From assembly GCA_015662475.1 (NCBI GenBank), contig DQUB01000180.1:1-7169 (forward strand): a stretch of 7,169 nucleotides of DNA, read 5' to 3'. The DNA comes from Pyrodictium sp. (GTDB lineage Archaea; Thermoproteota; Thermoprotei_A; Sulfolobales; Pyrodictiaceae). The position numbers and the translations under genes were made by a program. Shown here piece after piece: positions 1 to 5,716 of this stretch (position 1 is the stretch's first letter; each line of letters starts with the position of its first letter). The notes beneath the pieces are model-generated. The model was not told the DNA's origin. It was given only the letters and a program-made list of their open reading frames with translations, and made no database searches.

Positions 1-277
1 AAGCTCAAATATGCGAGAAAGGTGAAAAGACAGGAATAGTTGTCATGTGCTGGCTAAAAAGCCGTTGAAGGTTGGATGCGAAGTGTAGAAGCGCGGATCT
101 ACCCATACGCTTTGCCTGACGATGGGGATGCCATGTCGTTTTGCAAGATAATATTGCTCGGTTTTTACGTAGTTGAACCCTCAAGCTTTGTCTGGAACAA
201 CCTACTGCTATTGCGGGGTCTGGAACTGGGAATTGGGTTTGGAAATAGGCATGGATTTCGGGTAAAAATTTGAGTAT
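1..277. other. Left-edge region without a convincing gene
   Basis: No gene can be supported here. Two short frames are open from the window edge and could be the tail of a gene lying to the left: one stops at 37-39 (TAG), the other at 66-68 (TGA). The second is slightly longer and has ordinary codons, but 21 residues are too few to decide. A 65-codon frame (76-273, plus) starts with ATG but lacks a properly spaced ribosome binding site, uses CGA, CGG, TCG and CTG codons that are uncommon in the neighbouring genes, and shows no family motif, so it is not called. An A5 tract at 264-268, which is T5 on the minus strand, may belong to the terminator discussed in the next entry. Confidence 0.4.
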
Positions 278-365
278 GAGAGGGGGCCTGGAACGGGCCC
301 CAGGTTCATCGAAGCCCCCTTTGGGGGAGGGGGCTCTCGCCTGGGTGAGCTCCGCCGCTAAGCCC
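264..365. other. GC-rich structured block: operon terminator or structured RNA
   Basis: This is much richer in G+C than anything else in the window and strongly self-complementary. Perfect pairings seen: GGGGCC 283-288 with GGCCCC 296-301 (7-nt loop), and AGCCCCCT 313-320 with AGGGGGCT 328-335 (7-nt loop). The segment 313-320 can also pair with AGGGGGC at 281-287, so two folds exclude each other. A smaller stem-loop follows at 336-349. On the minus strand the block starts about 30 nt past the stop codon of the SAM hydroxide adenosyltransferase gene and is followed by a T5 tract (268 to 264), which fits the end of that leftward operon. Read on the plus strand it could be an independent small RNA; GC islands often mark RNA genes in hyperthermophiles. 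No signature of tRNA, 5S, RNase P or SRP RNA was recognised. Confidence 0.45.
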
Positions 366-394
366 GTACACTTGTTACATTTTGAGGGGGGTAT

Positions 395-1225
395 CTAGGC
401 TTGCTCTAGAACTATTGTATCGCCTTTTCTGACTGCAAGAAGTCTTGCTGCTGAACCTCTGTTTACTGCTAGTTCGGCGAAGTCGAAGCTGTTACGGTAT
501 AGTACTAGCGTTCCTTCTGGTACTACTGAGAAGACTCGTTCAACTATGGCTTCAGCATTTTTTCCTGAAGAGAGATTGACTACATTCAATTTTGCCCCTA
601 TTTCAAGTCTGATGCCCGCCTCTTTTGCGAGTTCAACTAGCTTGTTCCACCGGATTGACAGTATAGTGTTTCCGAAGACGTCAACATGTATAGCCTTGAG
701 GGTTATCCTTCCTTGCTCGGCTTTGGCTTCAAGTTTTAGTCTTGGGCGGACCAGTGTTGAGGGGCTAGTTTCGCTTCCAAGCTCGTGTAGTGGTATGCCT
801 CGTGCAAGCCAGGCTGCTGCTGGTGTGAAGATGTCTCGTCCGTGGAACGATGCTGAAACTGGATGGCGGTGGTAGCGGGGGTTATCCAACACTATTACAC
901 GTTTTATACCGTCTTCCTCGGCTGCTGGGATGAGAACACCATTGTCTGGCCCTACAAAGAAATAGTTTTGAGTCTCTATGAGGATCGGTCTTCTTTCAGA
1001 GCCAACTCCTGGGTCGACAACCACGACAAAAATTGTGCCACGAGGGAAGTAGCGGTATACAGCGAGAAGTATGAAACTAGCTTCTTCTATGTCGAACGAT
1101 GTTACTTCATGTGTTATGTCTACAAGTTTTACGTCTGGAGCTATACTTAGAGCTACAGCTTTCATAGCCGAGACATACGGGTCTCTTGTACCAAAATCGG
1201 TTAGAAACGCGATAATCCTGCTCAC
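395..1225 (-). CDS. SAM hydroxide adenosyltransferase (SAM hydrolase, DUF62 family)
   Basis: Predicted to split S-adenosylmethionine with water into adenosine and methionine in the cytoplasm, like the archaeal DUF62 proteins related to the bacterial fluorinase and chlorinase. At 276 residues it has normal length for the family. Seen: an N-terminal LTDFG motif with D10, VDPGVG at 70-75, FVGPDNGVL near 90-98 and SFHGRDIF at 126-133. D71, R78 and H128 match the Asp-Arg-His set of the Pyrococcus enzyme in spacing, which favours water rather than a halide as the nucleophile. The C-terminal part has the VFGN motif and a barrel-like domain ending in GD. The GTG start is preceded by GGAG with a 7-nt gap and overlaps the stop of the upstream gene as GTGA, so translational coupling is likely. 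Function is confident; the physiological role of this family remains unclear. Confidence 0.92.
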   Translation of the reverse strand: MSRIIAFLTDFGTRDPYVSAMKAVALSIAPDVKLVDITHEVTSFDIEEASFILLAVYRYFPRGTIFVVVVDPGVGSERRPILIETQNYFFVGPDNGVLIPAAEEDGIKRVIVLDNPRYHRHPVSASFHGRDIFTPAAAWLARGIPLHELGSETSPSTLVRPRLKLEAKAEQGRITLKAIHVDVFGNTILSIRWNKLVELAKEAGIRLEIGAKLNVVNLSSGKNAEAIVERVFSVVPEGTLVLYRNSFDFAELAVNRGSAARLLAVRKGDTIVLEQA

Positions 1226-1791
1226 TGCTTGACTCCTATTTTGGCAAGTAGCTCCTCAGCTATCTTATTTGCTGTTTGTCTTACACCCACATCGATGATT
1301 GTAGGTGGTTTCCACTCTTCACCGTCTAAGAGGACACGTAGCCTTCTAAGTAGGCCAGCACCACTGTACACATTTCCTCCTCGTGCTCGTGCAAGTATAG
1401 TTCTCAAAGTTGTATATGCAATTGTTAATGTGGCAAGTGGTCTTCTCGTATAGCCTAGAGCATAGGCTGCAAGCAGCTTGAAAGCATGTACTAGCAACTT
1501 TGGCCCTTCAATGACGATGTGGACATAGCGTCTCTCATACCGGTTGTTTCTCCTCCTAGTCGTCCAGAGAGTCAAATGTTCTCGATGCAACTCTCCGAAG
1601 AAAGGTCTTGAGTGTCGAGCTGTAGAGTAGACTTCTGAAATGGTTTTCACAAGCTCTTCCTCGACAAGCTTTGGCATGACTCTGCGTAGATGTTTGGCAT
1701 ACTCAACACTAAGCGTATTTGGCGTTATTAGTGGCTCTAAACCATTCAGTAGTGTTTCAGCCAGCTTCTTAACTAGCTCTTCAGAGGCCAA
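1222..1791 (-). CDS. Unrecognised basic protein coupled to the SAM hydrolase gene
   Basis: I do not recognise this 189-residue protein. It looks soluble and largely helical. An acidic, Lys/Glu-rich N-terminal helical part (about 1-55) is followed by a strongly basic stretch with TTRRRNNRYERR near 73-84, a hydrophobic strand-helix section (about 88-115), a glycine-rich GGNVYSGAG turn near 138-146, and a C-terminal helix. No membrane segment, signal peptide or cysteine motif is visible; arginine abundance suggests possible nucleic-acid contact, which is inference. The TTG start is fixed on the upstream side by an in-frame TGA two codons before it, but its Shine-Dalgarno match is poor. Its last four bases overlap the start of the SAM hydrolase gene, and it follows the acetyltransferase gene by 41 nt on the same strand, so the three may form one operon. 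A TATA-like sequence overlapping the acetyltransferase stop could also serve it. Confidence 0.75.
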   Translation of the reverse strand: MASEELVKKLAETLLNGLEPLITPNTLSVEYAKHLRRVMPKLVEEELVKTISEVYSTARHSRPFFGELHREHLTLWTTRRRNNRYERRYVHIVIEGPKLLVHAFKLLAAYALGYTRRPLATLTIAYTTLRTILARARGGNVYSGAGLLRRLRVLLDGEEWKPPTIIDVGVRQTANKIAEELLAKIGVKQ

Positions 1792-1826
1792 TATTCATCT
1801 AACCCTAGACAGTATGTAGAGTTAGA

Positions 1827-1842
1827 GACATATTAAAGCCTA
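1827..1842 (-). promoter_or_regulatory. Possible TATA element for the unknown gene and SAM hydrolase gene
   Basis: On the minus strand this reads GGCTTTAATATG, a fair match to the T/A-rich crenarchaeal TATA box. It lies about 43 nt before the TTG start at 1791, so transcription would begin near 1808 with a short leader. It overlaps the stop codon of the acetyltransferase gene. Readthrough from that gene is an equally good explanation for expression, so the call is tentative. Confidence 0.25.
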
Positions 1843-2360
1843 AGGTCGTGCGTGAACGAACGAAAACTGCTAAAATCTTCTAAACTTCTAGCCATAAGGT
1901 AGGCGTCTTCACCATCAGCATAATACATGGGTATCACTTTTACACGCTTAAACCCCAACTTTTCATACAACCTTATAGCCGGCAAGTTTGAAACACGAAC
2001 CTCGAGATAAACCTCTTTACATCCATACTTCTCCTTAAGCGCTTTGAGAGCTTCTTTCATTAGAGCTGTAGCAATACCCTTTCTCCTATGCTCCGGCAAT
2101 ACAGCCAAAGATATAACATGGCCTCTCCTTACAAGCCCCTTAACAGTAATTCCAAGACCAAATTCAACCCTACACATAACATAGCCTACAACTTCCCCAT
2201 TAACCTCAGCAACGAGAAAAGCTTCACCCCAGTTGACGAGATGATCTCGAAAGAACCATTCAGGATAGTTTTCAGGCAAACACTTCCTATTAATCTCTAT
2301 AACCTTGCCAAGATCATCAAATCTAGCTCTTCTAACAATAAACTCCGCCAACAGCCTCAC
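1833..2360 (-). CDS. Ard1/RimI-type N-terminal protein acetyltransferase (GNAT)
   Basis: Likely transfers acetyl from acetyl-CoA to protein N-termini, as Sulfolobus Ard1 does. The GNAT fold is clear: an N-terminal VRRARFDDL strand and turn, the substrate-loop motif LPENYPEWFF, RRGHVISLAVLPEHRRKGIA with the acetyl-CoA P-loop (RRKGIA), YLEVRVSNLPAIRLYEKLGF, and the ending YYADGEDAYLMAR, which is nearly identical to what I recall of Sulfolobus Ard1. About 15 extra residues follow at the C-terminus. The GTG at 2360 is chosen because GGTG lies 8 nt upstream (2372 to 2369); a GTG at 2369 would add three residues but overlaps that site. It is divergent from moaD and is the first gene of a leftward group. 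Its codons are strongly T-ending, like those of moaD and moaE but unlike the next two genes. Family is confident; exact substrates are not. Confidence 0.93.
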   Translation of the reverse strand: MRLLAEFIVRRARFDDLGKVIEINRKCLPENYPEWFFRDHLVNWGEAFLVAEVNGEVVGYVMCRVEFGLGITVKGLVRRGHVISLAVLPEHRRKGIATALMKEALKALKEKYGCKEVYLEVRVSNLPAIRLYEKLGFKRVKVIPMYYADGEDAYLMARSLEDFSSFRSFTHDLRL

Positions 2361-2372
2361 CCACAACACACC

Positions 2373-2727
2373 TTACAAGCTAGAGACTGTAAAAACTGAA
2401 CGAACAATAGAAGTGGCCCTGCTAACTGCTTCCAAAACACACCATCTAGCAAAGAACAACGATCTCTCCAAAACCTCAAAACATCAACACATCCTAAGTA
2501 GATAATGTTTGTGGAAAATTGTATCAAGTTCCACCTTTTACGCTCTTGCAGCTTGTCTAGAACCTCTTCTCACTCATCTTCAACGGGGCTGTTTTAGCGT
2601 ATTAGTATCTCCACTCTGAGCGGCGTTTCTAAAACACTTTCAAACAGAGTTGTGGATGTGTTAGTACAATGATTAGGAGATATACTAATAGGTTCTGTCC
2701 GGCTGTAACACGGTATGGTGTCTAGTC
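2373..2727. other. Divergent intergenic region between acetyltransferase gene and moaD
   Basis: About 355 nt without a supportable gene, long for this otherwise compact window. Two weak promoter candidates are visible. TTTTTACA on the minus strand (2395 to 2388) lies about 30 nt before the acetyltransferase start and could give a nearly leaderless transcript. GATATACTAATA on the plus strand (2679-2690) lies about 45 nt before the moaD start and would give a short leader carrying the GGTG at 2717-2720. The middle part (about 2400-2600) is A/C-rich on the plus strand, continuing the skew of the acetyltransferase gene, but is closed by stops in useful frames. No tRNA, box C/D pair or inverted repeat of note was found. 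Confidence 0.4.
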
Positions 2728-3012
2728 TTGCCTAGGGTTAAAGTTGTGCTTTTTGCAGTTTTTAGAGAGGCTGCTGGTTGGCGTGAAAAAGAAGTTGATG
2801 TAGAAGATGGTGTTACTGTTGGCGAGCTTGTAGATAGGGTTTTCAAGGACAATCCAAAGCTTAGAGAAGTTGTTGAAGAGTTTAAACGGAGAGGTTTCAA
2901 CTACATAGTGCTAGTTAACGGTAGACATGTAGACTATCTCGAAAATCAGTGGAACTATAGGCTTAGAGAGGGAGACCGTATTGCAATATTGCCGCCAGCA
3001 GGTGGAGGGTAA
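2728..3012 (+). CDS. moaD: MoaD, small subunit of molybdopterin synthase (ubiquitin-like sulfur carrier)
   Basis: The protein carries sulfur as a C-terminal thiocarboxylate and donates it through MoaE to precursor Z (cPMP) to make molybdopterin for tungsten or molybdenum enzymes. At 94 residues it has the usual size of an archaeal MoaD. Seen: the beta-grasp start VKVVLFAVFREAAG (4-17), VDVEDGVTVGELVDRV (23-38), an LVNGRHVDY strand (62-70), LREGDRIAILPPAGG (79-93) and a terminal Gly-Gly with one further glycine. Such a tail is what adenylation by a MoeB/E1-like enzyme needs, and its PP-x-GG context separates MoaD from most ThiS proteins. The TTG start has GGTG 7 nt upstream (2717-2720), and an in-frame TAG at 2689-2691 rules out a much longer form. 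It is followed by moaE after a 133-nt gap. A role as a tRNA-thiolation carrier is less likely with moaE adjacent. Confidence 0.9.
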   Translation: MPRVKVVLFAVFREAAGWREKEVDVEDGVTVGELVDRVFKDNPKLREVVEEFKRRGFNYIVLVNGRHVDYLENQWNYRLREGDRIAILPPAGGG

Positions 3013-3145
3013 ACGTGAAAAGTAAGGTTCTCGAGCAAGCCGCGTAGCTGTTGACGAGGGCGAGATGGAAGGTTTAGCATGTCTCTAGCCTAAGTTTGTG
3101 AGGATATGACCTTAGCTGTGACTGTACATGTAAAAGGAGAATAGG
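3013..3145 (+). other. Gap between moaD and moaE
   Basis: A 133-nt spacer between two genes that usually lie close together. All forward frames close quickly; the longest start, GTG at 3015, runs only 10 codons. No clear TATA element or hairpin was found. AGGAG at 3135-3139 is the likely ribosome binding site of moaE. The two genes are probably cotranscribed, but this is inferred from orientation only. Confidence 0.35.
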
Positions 3146-3667
3146 TTGTGTGGTCTCTTTTACAGAGTTAGAGGTGTTTATGGTTTGGCTTGTGGAGGTG
3201 TTGTTGTAAGGCTTTTTCGTGGCAATGATGTTCCCGATATTGGTAGGCTTGTTGTAGAGTTGGAGAGGGAGTGTAGTGTTTTTGGAGCTGGTGCTCTTGC
3301 TCTCTTCATAGGTTTTGTTAAGGGTGTTGTTGATGGTAAACGTGTCATGTACCTAGAGTACGAGGCTTACGAGTCTGTTGCGGTTGAGGTTCTCAGGCGT
3401 ATAGGGCTTAGCGTTTTGGAGAAGTATGATGGTGTTAAGAGTGTCCATATATACCATCGTGTTGGACGTGCTAAACCGGGCGAGCTTGCACTTGCCGTGC
3501 TAGTTGTAGGAGTTTCTAGGAAAGAGGCTATGGAGGCTCTAAGAGAAGTTGTTGAGAGGGTTAAGCATGAACCACCGATATACAAGCTTGAAGTGAGAGA
3601 AGATGGTAGGTTTTGGGTTTTAGGCGATGGTGTTAGGATTGCGGGAAAGAGGGTGGAGAATGGTTAG
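3146..3667 (+). CDS. moaE: MoaE, large catalytic subunit of molybdopterin synthase
   Basis: Catalyses insertion of two sulfurs, brought by MoaD thiocarboxylate, into precursor Z to form the molybdopterin dithiolene in a MoaD2-MoaE2 complex in the cytoplasm. Seen: FGAGALALFIGFVKG (46-60), the LEYEAYESVA segment (70-79), HIYHRVGRAKPGELALAV (101-118) and VKHEPPIYKLE (139-149). K140 and K147 have the seven-residue spacing of the two essential lysines of E. coli MoaE. Length (173) exceeds the bacterial 150, partly from an uncertain N-terminus: TTG at 3146 has AGGAG 6 nt upstream, but TTG at 3185 has GGTG 8 nt upstream and would remove 13 residues that look unlike the family. About 23 of 31 valines are GTT, a stronger bias than in the flanking genes. 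Its stop overlaps the stop of the convergent glutamate dehydrogenase gene. Confidence 0.93.
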   Translation: MCGLFYRVRGVYGLACGGVVVRLFRGNDVPDIGRLVVELERECSVFGAGALALFIGFVKGVVDGKRVMYLEYEAYESVAVEVLRRIGLSVLEKYDGVKSVHIYHRVGRAKPGELALAVLVVGVSRKEAMEALREVVERVKHEPPIYKLEVREDGRFWVLGDGVRIAGKRVENG

Positions 3668-4935
3668 AGCCAGCCTCTAACCTTCATAGCCTGTAACACT
3701 TTTTGCACGGCTATCGTATATGCTGCATCTCTCATAGGCTCGTTCTTCGGCTTGAACTCTGCTTCCCAGAGCTGCCAAACAACATCTATTGCATTGACCA
3801 TCTTAGCTTCAAGCTTCTTTAACGCTTCTTCATAGCCTACTCTATCTCCAGTTCTCCCACAAACCCATTCAATATGGCTTACTATCACTCCACCAGCATT
3901 TGCAAGCACGTCTGGCACCACAACAACACCTCTCCGTGCAAGTATTTTGTCAGCCTCTGCTGTAACGGGGCCGTTAGCCCCCTCAACTACGATTCTAGCT
4001 TTTATTCTAGGTGCATTCTCTACAGTTATCACGTTCTCAATTGCTGCTGGAACTAGAATGTCGACGTCTAGCTCTAAAAGCTCTCTATTCGATATCTTTC
4101 TACACCTATCGCCGTCATAGTCGATGACACTTCCAGTTTTCTTCTTAACACTCTTAGCCTTTTCAGGGTCTACCCCATCTGGGCAGTAGACTCCACCTCT
4201 ACTATCGCTAACAGCTACTATTTTCGCCCCCATCTCGTGGAGAAACTTTGCAGTGTGATACCCTACATTGCCATACCCTTGGATAGCCACTGTCCTACCT
4301 TCAACTCCACCCCACAATCTTCTAGCAGCTTCTCTAGCTGCGATAGCAACACCATAACCTGTTGCAACAATTCTAGCTTTCAACCCCATAAGCTCTAGCG
4401 GTTTTCCAGTTATCACTGCAAAACTATTGTCTCCCGTAAGCCTATAGTATTCGTCCATCATCCACGCCATCACTTGCGGGTCTGTGTTTACGTCTGGAGC
4501 TGGTATATCGCGGTCTGGGCCGATATACTCTACTATGCCGCGGATATAGCCTCTTGCAACCTGTTCAAGTTCCCATTTAGAGAGCTTCCTCGGGTCAACT
4601 CTAACGCCACCCTTACCCCCACCATAGGGGAGATCTACAAGCGCGTTTTTCCACGTCATGATGATGCTTAGAGCTACAACCTCATCCATTGTCACAGAAG
4701 GATGGAATCTAACACCACCCTTGTACGGGCCTAGAGCACTGTTATGCTGGCTTCTCCAGCCCACGAACACGCGTACTCTCCCATCAGGAGTTTTAACGGG
4801 GATCTTCACCTGTAAAACCCTCTCGGGAACCCTTAGAACCTCGTAGACTTCCTCGCTATAGCCTAAAACGTCGATGACTATATGTCGAAGGATAGACTCT
4901 ACCTCTTCTAGCAGACTAGGCAAGCTAGACCACAC
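3664..4935 (-). CDS. gdhA: Glutamate dehydrogenase (Glu/Leu/Phe/Val dehydrogenase family)
   Basis: Oxidatively deaminates glutamate to 2-oxoglutarate and ammonia with NAD(P); in peptide-fermenting hyperthermophiles it is an abundant cytoplasmic hexamer linking amino-acid breakdown to reducing power. At 423 residues it has the typical archaeal length. Seen: the substrate motif GPYKGGVRFHP (69-79) with K72, PYGGGKGGV (103-111) with catalytic K108, PAPDVNTDPQVMAWM (146-159) with D148, the Rossmann GxGxxG at 220-225 (GYGNVG), AVSDSRGG (241-248), and LANAGGVIVSHIEWVC near 344-359. D244 at the end of the second Rossmann strand does not settle NAD versus NADP use. The GTG start lies 26 nt from the centre of a TATA element and has no Shine-Dalgarno, fitting a leaderless mRNA. 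It ends convergently with moaE, the stops overlapping by 4 nt. Confidence 0.96.
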   Translation of the reverse strand: MWSSLPSLLEEVESILRHIVIDVLGYSEEVYEVLRVPERVLQVKIPVKTPDGRVRVFVGWRSQHNSALGPYKGGVRFHPSVTMDEVVALSIIMTWKNALVDLPYGGGKGGVRVDPRKLSKWELEQVARGYIRGIVEYIGPDRDIPAPDVNTDPQVMAWMMDEYYRLTGDNSFAVITGKPLELMGLKARIVATGYGVAIAAREAARRLWGGVEGRTVAIQGYGNVGYHTAKFLHEMGAKIVAVSDSRGGVYCPDGVDPEKAKSVKKKTGSVIDYDGDRCRKISNRELLELDVDILVPAAIENVITVENAPRIKARIVVEGANGPVTAEADKILARRGVVVVPDVLANAGGVIVSHIEWVCGRTGDRVGYEEALKKLEAKMVNAIDVVWQLWEAEFKPKNEPMRDAAYTIAVQKVLQAMKVRGWL

Positions 4936-4957
4936 GCTATAGTTTCTATGAGGCTAG

Positions 4958-4964
4958 AATATAA
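4958..4964. promoter_or_regulatory. Shared TATA element for gdhA and the palm-domain gene
   Basis: AATATAA on the plus strand reads TTATATT on the minus strand, so it can serve as a TATA box both ways. Its centre (4961) is 26 nt from the first base of the gdhA GTG (4935) and 27 nt from the first base of the divergent GTG (4988), the distance at which archaeal transcription normally starts. Neither gene has a Shine-Dalgarno match before its start, so both messages would be leaderless. No other A/T-rich element lies in the 52-nt interval, and neither flank has an obvious strong BRE. Confidence 0.6.
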
Positions 4965-4987
4965 CCCTCGCCACACACTCCAGTAGG

Positions 4988-5497
4988 GTGGAAACACAGT
5001 CCCACTTTTGGGGCTCCCCGACTATGCCCACTAGGAAACAGTATGAGGGTGTGGAAGAGGGTGGAGAAGGGCTTGTATGGGGTACAGTAGTAGTGCTAGA
5101 CCTTGACAGATTCGAGGAGACTATAGAGGAGAGAGGGTGGAGCCAATACACGCCAAACCCTGCAACAGGACTACTTTCACACCTTGTCGAACAGTTTGCT
5201 AGAAAGTGGAGTGCAGTGATAGTCTATGGCCTCGACTGGGAAAGGGGAACTGAAGAAGCAGTCTTAGAAATACCGCTTGTAGAGCCAGAAGAACTTCGAG
5301 AAGACCTTGAAAGGATAAAGGAGGAGGTGAACAAGCTAGGTGTTGGAATAACCATAGTTGCAGTTAGAGGCTATGTAGGGCTAAAACCAGCGAAAAGTAG
5401 GAGAGAAGCATACACAGCAACCCCTACACGTAGACTTGCCATAAAACTTCTTAGAAGGGCAAAGAGGAGAGGAGGCAACACCATCATAATAGCCTAA
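4988..5497 (+). CDS. Single palm-domain protein resembling the N-terminal half of GTP cyclohydrolase III
   Basis: Probably a nucleotide-binding palm (GGDEF/cyclase-like) domain. Beyond a low-complexity N-terminal stretch (about 1-29) there is a hydrophobic strand ending in two aspartates, TVVVLDLDRFEE (33-44), then W51 and TPNP (55-58), a helix to about 72, the strand pair VIVYGLDWE (77-85), a charged helix (99-117), the strand GITIVAV (120-126), and SRREAYTATPTRRLAIKLL (138-155). The order Asp, Trp, TPNP, strand with Asp, helix, strand, then a Glu-Ala helix follows my recollection of the first palm of the Methanocaldococcus GTP cyclohydrolase III. That enzyme has two palms and about 270 residues; this has one and 169, so its activity is open. 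The GTG at 4988 is set by the shared TATA element; ATG at 5024 would remove 12 residues. Divergent from gdhA, convergent with Nep1. Confidence 0.72.
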   Translation: METQSHFWGSPTMPTRKQYEGVEEGGEGLVWGTVVVLDLDRFEETIEERGWSQYTPNPATGLLSHLVEQFARKWSAVIVYGLDWERGTEEAVLEIPLVEPEELREDLERIKEEVNKLGVGITIVAVRGYVGLKPAKSRREAYTATPTRRLAIKLLRRAKRRGGNTIIIA

Positions 5498-5716
5498 CAT
5501 CTCCCCACAAAGACGCAGGCATCCGCTCTTAGCAACAGTTCCTGCAAGATCTCTGGCCCACATCAACGAGGATACCATCAGCTTTTCAACATCTATCTAA
5601 AGTTTCGTTGCTAGACACTAAACAGAGATTTTCCAACGCTGGTTTTACTCCAAAAGAGCCTTCCCACTACACTGTGTTCTACACCTTTCTCGACAGGTGG
5701 TTGGAGGTGCGAGACG
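5498..5716. other. Convergent intergenic region, no gene seen
   Basis: A 219-nt stretch between the 3' ends of the palm-domain gene and Nep1. Short T runs occur on both strands (for example 5581-5586 and 5651-5655 on the plus strand) and could serve transcription termination, but there is no strong hairpin. A minus-strand frame through 5381-5578 covers part of it; its second half lies antisense to the palm-domain gene and it has no recognised family. Confidence 0.35.

Noticed and set aside
173..262. Frame with Asn-Pro...Cys-Tyr-Cys-Gly that faintly recalls a TnpB zinc-ribbon
   Set aside because: The cysteine spacing is wrong (C-x-C rather than C-x-x-C), a stop lies directly upstream, and no other TnpB motif or insertion-sequence end is nearby.
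76..273. 65-codon plus-strand frame near the left edge
   Set aside because: No properly spaced ribosome binding site, codons unlike the neighbours, and no recognisable motif. It is the only start-to-stop frame of this size in a region without other evidence of coding.
281..320. tRNA-like fold in the GC-rich block (a G-rich acceptor-like stem and a GGTTC segment)
   Set aside because: Only about 26 nt separate the stem halves, there is no anticodon arm, and the T-loop is not in the right register.
2088..2505. Two plus-strand frames over the acetyltransferase gene and its upstream region
   Set aside because: Low-complexity Ser/Asn/Thr/His-rich products caused by the A/C skew of the strand opposite a real gene.
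5381..5578. Minus-strand 65-codon frame after the palm-domain gene
   Set aside because: More than half is antisense to the palm-domain gene, a stop sits just upstream, and no family is recognised. It is most likely a shadow frame, though its first half looks protein-like.
5540..5600. Possible box C/D small RNA on the minus strand
   Set aside because: GATG-containing near-matches to box C occur, but no full box C with a correctly spaced CTGA box D was found.
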